From the NCBI GenBank assembly GCA_003157195.1, contig PMIU01000055.1:1-10133 (forward strand): a stretch of DNA of 10,133 bases, read 5' to 3'. The notes beneath the pieces are model-generated. The model was given only the letters and a program-made list of their open reading frames with translations, was not told where the DNA came from and made no database searches. Made by a program: the position numbers and the translations under genes. This DNA is from Candidatus Nomurabacteria bacterium. Lineage in GTDB: Bacteria > Patescibacteriota > Minisyncoccia > Phycocordibacterales > UBA9973. This document shows positions 5,353 through 10,133 of the stretch, in pieces (the first letter of the stretch is position 1; the number at the start of each line of letters is the position of its first letter).

Positions 5353-5497
5353 AGTTCTTTCATTATTTATTAGCTCCGACGTAAAGTCGGAGCCCCGACA
5401 CAAAAGTCGTCGGGGTTAATCGGTTCGCGTTCAGACATATAGTAGTGTTCTGTTAAACAGGAACAATACTCCAGTCTGAATACGAACTAAAAATTGC
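5353..5497 (+). promoter_or_regulatory. Structured 5' leader of pnp
   Basis: Three hairpins can be drawn. I: GCTCCGAC (5373-5380) with GTCGGAGC (5386-5393), loop GTAAA. II: CCCCGAC (5393-5399) with GTCGGGG (5409-5415). III: a long stem-loop, 5423-5427 with 5483-5487 and 5430-5436 with 5474-5480, closing an inner stem 5441-5450 with 5461-5470 that has one mismatch. Hairpin III ends 10 bases before the ATG. The 5' arm of I can also pair with the 3' arm of II through a G-U, so the first two could switch. In E. coli a stem-loop in the pnp leader is cut by RNase III and mediates PNPase autoregulation; a similar role here is inference. I or II could also be dispersed repeats. Confidence 0.6.
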
Positions 5498-7657
5498 ATG
5501 CAAAAAAAAGAATATAGTGTAGAGATTGGTGGAAAAACTTTAACTGCTATTTTTACTGATTTAGCAGAACAAGCTCACGGTTCGGTCATCTTAAAATACG
5601 GCGAGACGATAGTTCTTGCCACAGCTTGCATGTCGAAAGATAAACAAGCCGGCCTCGGATATTTTAATCTGACGGTGGACTACGTAGAGAAATTTTACGC
5701 GGCCGGAAAAATTCTTGGCTCGCGTTTTGTGCGCCGAGAAGGCAAACCTTCGGAAGAAGCAATTTTAGGCAGCCGGGTTATCGATAGAACTTTGCGCCCG
5801 CTTTTTGACCAGTCTATTCGCCATGCGGTGCAGGTGATTGTGACTGTGCTTTCGGTGGATGACAACGACCCGACGATTTTAGCGGTGAATGCGGCGTCGC
5901 TGGCATTGGCTGTATCAAATATTCCCTGGAATGGTCCTGTCGGCTGTGTGCGCATCGGAAAATACCCCGAAGGAAAGAGTACTTCCTACGGGGCAGGTAA
6001 TGACGAAGAACTAACAATCAACCCACCACAATCATGGCGTTTGGGCGAAATGGATTACAAATTCGATCTCACGGTTTGCGGGAAAGATGGAAATATCAAT
6101 ATGATCGAAGCGGCGGCTCACCAGACTACTGAAGATGAGCTAGAAAAAGCCTTCCAGGTAGCGAGCGAGGAGATAACTAAACTGGAAAACTTCCAAAAGA
6201 ATATTGTTAAAGAAATCGGCAAAGAAAAAAGAGTCATCGAAAAAGAAATAATCAATCCAGAATCCGTGGTATTGTTTAACGAAAACATTTTATCCAAAAT
6301 GGAGCAGGCGATTTTCGGGGAAATTGGTAAAAAGCACATAGACGAACTGCACAATGTTTGGAACAAAATGGTAGCCCTTAAATATCCGGAGAGAAAAGAT
6401 TTTGCCATCGAAGATGATTTGTTTGACGATACGGAAAATGAAATTTTACACAAAAAAGCGATTGAAGAAAATAAAAGAGCCGATGGCAGAAAGATGGATG
6501 AACTGCGAGATTTGTATGCGCAGGCCGGAGGACTTTCTCCCATTTTGCACGGCTCTGGAATTTTTTACCGCGGAGGCACGCATGTGCTTTCTGTCTTAAC
6601 CCTAGGTGGACCGGATGATAGAAACTTGGTTGACGGACTGCAATTGAAAACAGAAAAAAGATTTATGCATCATTACAACTTTCCGCCATACTCGGCGGGA
6701 GAAACTGGACGCGCGGGATTTACCAATCGCCGAGAAGTCGGGCATGGAGCACTCGCCGAAAAAGCTCTTCTTATGGTATTGCCACCGGTCACCGAGTTTC
6801 CGTACACAATTAGAATTGTTTCCGAATCAATGGCCTCGAACGGTTCCACTTCGCAAGCTTCTATCTGCGCATCTATTCTTGCATTGATGGATGGTGGAGT
6901 GCCAATCAAAGCTCCAGTTGCGGGCATTGCGATGGGACTCATGTATGAGAGTGATAATAAATATAAAGTTTTAACAGACATTCAAGGACCCGAAGATCAT
7001 TATGGTGATATGGATTTCAAAATTGCTGGAACCAGAAACGGAGTCACGGCGATACAACTCGATGTGAAAGTGGACGGAGTGCCAATAAAAATATTGGGTG
7101 AAGCGATGAGGCAATCTAAAAATGCACGTGTGGCCATTATTGATAGAATTGAAAAAGAAATTCCAAAACCTCGAGCCAATATTTCTCCAAATGCTCCGGA
7201 AATTTTAATTATCAAAATCAATCCGGATAAAATAGGCATGGTCATCGGCGGGGGAGGAAAAACCATTAAAGATATTCAGGAAAGAACCGGCGCAACTATT
7301 ACCATAGACGATGACGGGACGATTTACTTCACCGGGAAAGACGGCTCAGCTGGAAAAGCCAAAGCCATCGTGGAAGAAATGACCCACGAATTCAAGGTGG
7401 GCGAAGTTTTACAGGGTAAAATCGTGAAAATAGCCGATTTTGGTGCCTTTGTGGAACTCAATCCATTTACCGACGGCATGGTGCATATCTCCGAATTAGC
7501 GCCGTTTAGAGTGGAAAGAGTGTCCGACTTGGTAAAAGAAGGCATGATTGTGCCGGTAAAAATAATAAACATTGATGCAGAAAGAGGCAAAATAGGGTTA
7601 TCTATCAAAGAAGCGAATAAAGATTTTTTCTCCGCGCATGCAGGTAAAAAGGCGTAA
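5498..7657 (+). CDS. pnp: Polyribonucleotide nucleotidyltransferase (PNPase)
   Basis: A 719-residue cytoplasmic 3'-to-5' exoribonuclease that uses phosphate to release nucleoside diphosphates. Domains in order: first RNase PH core about 13-145, helical linker about 210-325, second RNase PH core about 328-555, KH domain about 566-628 with the GxxG-type loop IGGGGKTI, and S1 domain about 633-703 (GKIVKIADFGAFVEL). Catalytic D500, D506 and K508 lie in DHYGDMDFKIAGT, and the phosphate-binding Ser/Thr cluster in SNGSTSQAS (447-455). FTNRREVGHG and FVRREGKPSEEAILGSR are also conserved. Length fits the family. Residues about 156-166 are encoded by a palindromic insertion in the first core. The start ATG has no Shine-Dalgarno site and follows a long structured leader. 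It probably forms the core of RNA decay together with the adjacent NYN protein. Confidence 0.97.
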   Translation: MQKKEYSVEIGGKTLTAIFTDLAEQAHGSVILKYGETIVLATACMSKDKQAGLGYFNLTVDYVEKFYAAGKILGSRFVRREGKPSEEAILGSRVIDRTLRPLFDQSIRHAVQVIVTVLSVDDNDPTILAVNAASLALAVSNIPWNGPVGCVRIGKYPEGKSTSYGAGNDEELTINPPQSWRLGEMDYKFDLTVCGKDGNINMIEAAAHQTTEDELEKAFQVASEEITKLENFQKNIVKEIGKEKRVIEKEIINPESVVLFNENILSKMEQAIFGEIGKKHIDELHNVWNKMVALKYPERKDFAIEDDLFDDTENEILHKKAIEENKRADGRKMDELRDLYAQAGGLSPILHGSGIFYRGGTHVLSVLTLGGPDDRNLVDGLQLKTEKRFMHHYNFPPYSAGETGRAGFTNRREVGHGALAEKALLMVLPPVTEFPYTIRIVSESMASNGSTSQASICASILALMDGGVPIKAPVAGIAMGLMYESDNKYKVLTDIQGPEDHYGDMDFKIAGTRNGVTAIQLDVKVDGVPIKILGEAMRQSKNARVAIIDRIEKEIPKPRANISPNAPEILIIKINPDKIGMVIGGGGKTIKDIQERTGATITIDDDGTIYFTGKDGSAGKAKAIVEEMTHEFKVGEVLQGKIVKIADFGAFVELNPFTDGMVHISELAPFRVERVSDLVKEGMIVPVKIINIDAERGKIGLSIKEANKDFFSAHAGKKA
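5965..5993 (+). repeat. Palindromic element inside pnp
   Basis: CCCCGAAGGAA (5965-5975) and TTCCTACGGGG (5983-5993) are complementary except for one A/A position, with a 7-base loop. The translated peptide (around YPEGKSTSYGAG) sits where PNPases normally have a tight turn between IG- and the following strand. This suggests an in-frame insertion in a surface loop of the first RNase PH domain. Confidence 0.6.
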
Positions 7658-7692
7658 ATAACTCTATCTATAAGCATTTTCTCGGGTTTTTG

Positions 7693-7721
7693 TTGACAAA
7701 AACTATTTTTAGATGTATACT
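7693..7721 (+). promoter_or_regulatory. Near-consensus sigma-70-type promoter of the orphan cassette
   Basis: A perfect TTGACA (7693-7698) lies 17 bp from TATACT (7716-7721), which is preceded directly by TG (7714-7715). It is the strongest promoter in the window and the only one with a consensus -35. Initiation is expected near 7728. Confidence 0.8.
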
Positions 7722-7728
7722 CTAAATA

Positions 7729-7766
7729 GAAGAAAGTGATGTGTTCTTCAAATTCAAGAGTAAGGA
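7729..7766 (+). promoter_or_regulatory. 5' leader hairpin and Shine-Dalgarno site
   Basis: GAAGAA (7729-7734) pairs with TTCTTC (7744-7749) at the very start of the predicted transcript, which could stabilise the RNA end. AAGGA (7762-7766) lies nine bases before the ATG at 7776, the one good ribosome-binding site seen in the window. Confidence 0.6.
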
Positions 7767-7775
7767 CTGACCATT

Positions 7776-8276
7776 ATGATGAACGAAATGCTCGGTCGTT
7801 TAATTCGGTTGCTCGTGATGGTTCCCGGTGAAATGCTTGGAGCTGTCTGCGATTTGGCCGAGAAGCTCGCCTCCCAGCGAGGTGGCGAGTGGTACGAACA
7901 ATTTTTACTGTTTCTCCAACGGAAACCGTGTTGGTCTGCGATTGTGAAAAAGTATCTTAACCGGTTACCCGTAAGTGATCCTACTGCCGTTTGGTACGCA
8001 ATGGTGGCAGATGGACTTTTCAAGGAGATACTTGAAAATGTCAGCAGAGATCGCTGGCGCTGGCAGAGAAGTGAAATGGAAAAATTCTGCCACACACATT
8101 TCCCCAGGCTTCGGGAGGGGTGTCATTTTTTCTTTGAGCTAAAGGAAGGTATCATCGCCCATGTAACATTGGGGGCGGACCATCTTCGCATCGATTTTTT
8201 ATCAACGACGCAGCAACATTTCTGGGAGGAGGGTGTTTCGCACTTTCTCCTAGTCCCTCGTTTCTGGCAGATTTAA
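7776..8276 (+). CDS. Orphan 166-aa protein in a self-contained expression cassette
   Basis: I do not recognise a function. The first 30 residues are amphipathic (MLGRLIRLLVMVPGEMLGAV) without a clear signal cleavage site, followed by a basic and aromatic middle (GGEWYEQFLLFLQRKPCW). The C-terminal half looks like a small alpha/beta domain ending FWEEGVSHFLLVPRFWQI. The N-terminal stretch and the F-W-x-x-G...F-x-V-P-R ending remind me of small hypothetical proteins repeated in Parcubacteria genomes; this is recall only. The ATG at 7776 is set by the AAGGA site; a second ATG follows directly. The gene is bounded by its own strong promoter and terminator, with codon choice GC-richer than pnp or the gene at 8384. 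This fits a moron-like acquired unit. Expression seems likely; role unknown. Confidence 0.75.
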   Translation: MMNEMLGRLIRLLVMVPGEMLGAVCDLAEKLASQRGGEWYEQFLLFLQRKPCWSAIVKKYLNRLPVSDPTAVWYAMVADGLFKEILENVSRDRWRWQRSEMEKFCHTHFPRLREGCHFFFELKEGIIAHVTLGADHLRIDFLSTTQQHFWEEGVSHFLLVPRFWQI

Positions 8277-8278
8277 AT

Positions 8279-8321
8279 CAAACGCTTTAGAGAGTGGCGT
8301 TTGCAATACTATCACTCTCTA
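8279..8321 (+). ncRNA. Possible H-type pseudoknot in the 3' untranslated region
   Basis: Starting two bases after the stop codon, CAAACGC (8279-8285) pairs with GCGTTTG (8297-8303), 7 bp. TAGAGAGTG (8288-8296), in the loop of that hairpin, pairs with CACTCTCTA (8313-8321), 9 bp. Both stems are perfect and cross. Loops are TT (8286-8287) and nine bases (8304-8312), with no base between the stems, an H-type geometry with coaxial stacking. If not a pseudoknot, the stems are mutually exclusive hairpins, with stem 2 then having a 16-base loop. The terminator follows without a gap. Confidence 0.5.
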
Positions 8322-8348
8322 CCCCGGGTCAGCGCACCTGGGGTTTTT
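8322..8348 (+). terminator. Rho-independent terminator of the orphan cassette
   Basis: CCCCGGGT (8322-8329) pairs with ACCTGGGG (8336-8343), 8 bp including one G-U, loop CAGCGC, followed directly by TTTTT (8344-8348). This is the best intrinsic terminator in the window. Confidence 0.88.
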
Positions 8349-8366
8349 CGTTTAAATCGCAAAAAG

Positions 8367-8375
8367 TGTTAGAAT
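8367..8375 (+). promoter_or_regulatory. Extended -10 promoter of the gene at 8384
   Basis: TGTTAGAAT is an extended -10 whose hexamer TAGAAT (8370-8375) ends eight bases before the ATG at 8384, leaving a leader of about zero to two bases. The promoter starts only 19 bp after the upstream terminator. Confidence 0.6.
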
Positions 8376-8383
8376 AATAAAAT

Positions 8384-9253
8384 ATGGAAGAAGGTAAAAA
8401 ACTGGAACACAATGCAATTGTGGAAACTTATGCCGAAGATATGGCGGAGGTTCTTGAAAATAACACAGAAGGTTTGGTTAAAAAAATAATTCAAGGAGAA
8501 GAAGAACACAATAAGGAGAAAAAAGAATTGTCTCCCGAATCGAAAAAAAATAAACTTTTTATGTTTATTGGCATCTTACTCATAATACTGGCTGTGGGTA
8601 TCTTATCTTTTTTCTTATTTGATAAAGGTGTAAATACTGTTCTCGTAGAAAAACAATTCACCCCGCTTATTTTTACCGACCAAAGCACTTTTCTAGAAGT
8701 TGCCAACTTTAAAAAAGATGAAATAGCGCAAACTGTTTCCAGTGAAATTAATACTACCAAGGTAAAAGTCGGGGGAGTGGAAGGGATTTACCTGACAGAA
8801 AACAAGCAAATCATCGGACTCAGAAGATTTGTTACCTTAATAAAAAGCAGTTTTGCTCCGGGCGACAATACACTTTTTATTAGTGATAATTTCTTGATGG
8901 GTGCAGTGGACAATCCCGCCCCTGAATTGGCGGGCAGGGATTTTTTTATGCTAATTAAAATGCGCGGGACGGCTGACATCTTTGATTCCTTGCGCGCCTG
9001 GGAGCCGAATATGCTAAATGATTTGCACGGATTTCTGGGTGTAAATATAGGAAGTGACACAAATTATCTTCTGACAAAAAGTTTTGAAAACAGCATAGTA
9101 GAAAATAAAAACGCGCGCATTCTTTATGACAAAGACAGCAAAATAATTTTGATGTACATCTTTGCCGATGATAATTCTGTGATTATTACCAGCTCGCAAA
9201 ACGCCGCAGATGAAATACTGCTTCGTTTAGCTGCCGGGAAAGCGACGCAGTAA
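8384..9253 (+). CDS. Single-pass membrane-anchored conserved CPR protein
   Basis: A 289-residue protein. Residues 1-55 are charged and Glu/Lys-rich, likely helical and cytoplasmic. A single hydrophobic helix at about 58-79 (starting LFMFIGILLI) acts as an uncleaved anchor. The remaining ~210 residues form an extracytoplasmic mixed alpha/beta domain with no Cys pair and no catalytic motif I can name. Stretches such as GGVEGIYLTENK, IGLRRF, DLHGFLGVNI, NYLLTKSFENSIVENKNARILYDKD (in part) and DNSVIIT look strongly conserved and match, from memory, a family widespread in Parcubacteria with no assigned function. A cell-surface or pilus-related role is possible but unsupported. Residues about 177-186 (NPAPELAGR) appear to come from a palindromic insertion. 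The start is set by the adjacent extended -10. Confidence 0.82.
   Translation: MEEGKKLEHNAIVETYAEDMAEVLENNTEGLVKKIIQGEEEHNKEKKELSPESKKNKLFMFIGILLIILAVGILSFFLFDKGVNTVLVEKQFTPLIFTDQSTFLEVANFKKDEIAQTVSSEINTTKVKVGGVEGIYLTENKQIIGLRRFVTLIKSSFAPGDNTLFISDNFLMGAVDNPAPELAGRDFFMLIKMRGTADIFDSLRAWEPNMLNDLHGFLGVNIGSDTNYLLTKSFENSIVENKNARILYDKDSKIILMYIFADDNSVIITSSQNAADEILLRLAAGKATQ
8912..8942 (+). repeat. Palindromic element inside the membrane-protein gene
   Basis: AATCCCGCCC (8912-8921) pairs with GGGC (8932-8935) and GGGATT (8937-8942), 10 bp with one bulged A. An alternative pairing is CCCGCC with GGCGGG (8915-8920 and 8929-8934). The outer AATCCCG resembles the outer end of the murI element at 2348. 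It is read in frame as a Pro/Ala/Gly-rich loop. Confidence 0.45.
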
Positions 9254-9265
9254 AATAAAGATAGC

Positions 9266-9293
9266 TTTACAAATATATAATAGTGTATAGAAT
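9266..9293 (+). promoter_or_regulatory. Candidate promoter of the small gene at 9309
   Basis: TTTACA (9266-9271) and TAGAAT (9288-9293) are spaced 16 bp. A perfect TATAAT at 9276-9281 is an alternative -10 with no matching -35. From the downstream -10 the leader would be about eight bases with a weak GGGTG. Confidence 0.4.
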
Positions 9294-9308
9294 GTTTTTG
9301 GGTGCAAA

Positions 9309-9539
9309 ATGCTGAAAATAGTGTTTTCTGAGATTGTAGGGAGAGATGTTTTCGAGCCAGTTGACTGGCCCAAGAATTTCTTCATTGAACGGTCGGATCT
9401 CGATACCACCGCGGCGCAGTTCGTGGAAAAGGGTCGCCGTGGCGTATGGAAGCCGGTCGAGGATCACGGCCTACCTAGACTCAGTTTTTTCCCTCCGGGA
9501 GAGCCTGGACGGGTTGTTGGAGTCTGCAACTGGACGTAG
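9309..9539 (+). CDS. Small orphan protein (76 aa), likely coding
   Basis: I do not recognise the product. The frame reads with a coding-like pattern (many G-starting codons, varied residues, no low complexity), rich in Trp, Pro and charged residues, for example DWPKNFFIER, VEKGRRGVWKPVEDHG and GEPGRVVGVCNWT at the C-terminus. It has no membrane segment, signal or known motif. Base composition is clearly GC-richer than the gene at 8384, as in the orphan gene at 7776, which suggests separate origin. A promoter lies upstream, and a possible two-way terminator lies 77-96 bp after the stop. Open frames on the opposite strand overlap it but contain no recognisable protein. Could be a real small gene or the 5' part of a decayed one. 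Confidence 0.5.
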   Translation: MLKIVFSEIVGRDVFEPVDWPKNFFIERSDLDTTAAQFVEKGRRGVWKPVEDHGLPRLSFFPPGEPGRVVGVCNWT

Positions 9540-9615
9540 TTGGGCGGGATCTCAACTCGGCGAGGGTGGCCGAATTCCACCCACAATATTTCAAGTCGTT
9601 AAGATTTCTTTTTAG

Positions 9616-9635
9616 AAAAGCACTGGCGGCTTTTT
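9616..9635. terminator. Weak bidirectional terminator between convergent genes
   Basis: AAAAGC (9616-9621) pairs with GCTTTT (9629-9634) around a 7-base loop, followed by T-rich sequence on both strands (TTTTTCT on plus, TTTTCT on minus). It lies between the ends of the small gene (+) and the kinase gene (-). The stem is short and A/T-based, so support is modest. Confidence 0.4.
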
Positions 9636-9640
9636 CTGTT

Positions 9641-10133
9641 CTACGCCACCGGCAACTCGATGAAGAATTGGGAACCCGTGCCGGCGCCCGCAGACTCGGC
9701 CCAGACACGCCCTTTGTGCGCTTCTACGATAAACTTTACCGAGTAGAGGCCGTAGCCGGTGCTGTCCACATTTACTTTTACGGAATCTTTGCCTCGCCCG
9801 CCCTCGGTAAATAAATTCCTTTTATCATCATCAGTGATGCCCACGCCGGTATCTTTGACGGAAAATAAAATTTTATTGTCTCTTTTCTCCAAACCCACAA
9901 ATATTTTTCCTTCCTTTGTGTATTTAATGGAATTTTCAACTAAATTATTTACAGCTTCTTTGAGCCAGAAAGCATCGCCCAGCATAGAGTAGGTGTCTTC
10001 TTTTAACTCTGCATTTAATTCCAATCCTTTCGTTTTAACTGAAACACTTTTTTCATCAATGGTTTGCTTCACGATTTCTTTGAAATCAATTTTTTGCATA
10101 TCATATTTGACCGTGCCTTTTTGCAGATTGTCC
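9641..10133 (-). CDS. Sensor histidine kinase, C-terminal ATPase domain (5' part outside window)
   Basis: The frame is open from the right window edge to the stop at 9641, giving about 164 codons of a protein whose start lies beyond the window. The visible part is a complete HATPase domain of a two-component kinase: N box NNLVENSIKYT (about 9949-9917, Asn for Mg-ATP), G1 box DTGVGI (about 9853-9836), and G2 box GYGLYSV (about 9757-9737), ending with the usual strand GSQFFIELPVA. The conserved H-box with the phosphorylated His and any sensor or membrane region should be upstream of this window. The ATG at 10099 is internal, because the frame continues upstream with typical linker sequence (NLQKGTVKYDM). 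No response regulator is visible; the partner may be on the far side. Confidence 0.93.
   Translation of the reverse strand, partial: DNLQKGTVKYDMQKIDFKEIVKQTIDEKSVSVKTKGLELNAELKEDTYSMLGDAFWLKEAVNNLVENSIKYTKEGKIFVGLEKRDNKILFSVKDTGVGITDDDKRNLFTEGGRGKDSVKVNVDSTGYGLYSVKFIVEAHKGRVWAESAGAGTGSQFFIELPVA

Noticed and set aside
5373..5487. tRNA or known riboswitch in the pnp leader
   Set aside because: The hairpins do not form a cloverleaf and I recognise no conserved riboswitch core.
7869..7896. CTCGCC...GGCGAG inverted repeat near the start of the orphan gene as an inserted element
   Set aside because: Only 6 bp of clean stem with an irregular interior and no matching repeat elsewhere in the window.
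8277..8372. Stop-codon readthrough of the orphan gene, since the frame stays open for 31 codons beyond TAA and a pseudoknot follows
   Set aside because: The extension runs straight through the intrinsic terminator and into the next promoter, and the pseudoknot begins only two bases after the stop, closer than known readthrough signals. The open frame is short enough to be chance.
1..10133. CRISPR array, rRNA or tRNA genes
   Set aside because: No regularly spaced direct repeats and no rRNA or tRNA signatures were seen on either strand; the three shared repeats are irregularly spaced palindromes.

Overview
The window looks like part of a small-genome Candidate Phyla Radiation bacterium (Patescibacteria), most likely a Parcubacteria lineage. 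The reasons are: a Cys-rich zinc-ribbon family and a single-pass surface family that I know mainly from such genomes; AT-rich sequence with housekeeping genes almost without Shine-Dalgarno sites; and many dispersed palindromic repeats, some of them inside genes. This assignment is by recognition, not by a search.

Layout. 1-693 (-): a partial zinc-ribbon protein. 728-817 (-): a decayed tail of what looks like a second zinc-ribbon gene. 917-1579 (-): a TMEM175-type channel. 1601-1717: a divergent promoter region built on a long inverted repeat. 1729-2592 (+): glutamate racemase murI, carrying two in-frame palindromic insertions. It overlaps tail-to-tail with exonuclease III (2578-3345, -), which follows a tyrosine recombinase (3391-4368, -). 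4477-7657 (+): rpsO, a NYN/PIN-like nuclease and pnp, an RNA-metabolism block in which pnp has a long structured leader. 7693-8348: a self-contained cassette with a near-consensus promoter, Shine-Dalgarno site, 166-aa orphan protein, a 3' RNA that can fold as an H-type pseudoknot, and a terminator. 8384-9253 (+): a membrane-anchored conserved protein. 9309-9539 (+): a likely small orphan gene. 9641-10133 (-): the ATPase end of a sensor histidine kinase, cut by the window edge.

Two themes run through the window. First, at least six genes (zinc-ribbon, TMEM175, murI, xer, rpsO, NYN, and probably the gene at 8384) have a -10 hexamer ending 6-8 bases before the ATG, which places the transcript start on or beside the start codon. 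This is leaderless expression. The cassette at 7693-8348 is the clear exception. Second, short palindromes of several sequence families lie in intergenic DNA and also within the reading frames of murI (twice), pnp and the gene at 8384. They add peptides without breaking the frame, much as Rickettsia palindromic elements do.

Functionally, the rpsO-NYN-pnp block joins ribosome assembly to RNA turnover. The xer-xth pair joins chromosome resolution or recombination to DNA repair. The rest are envelope, channel and signalling proteins of partly unknown role.
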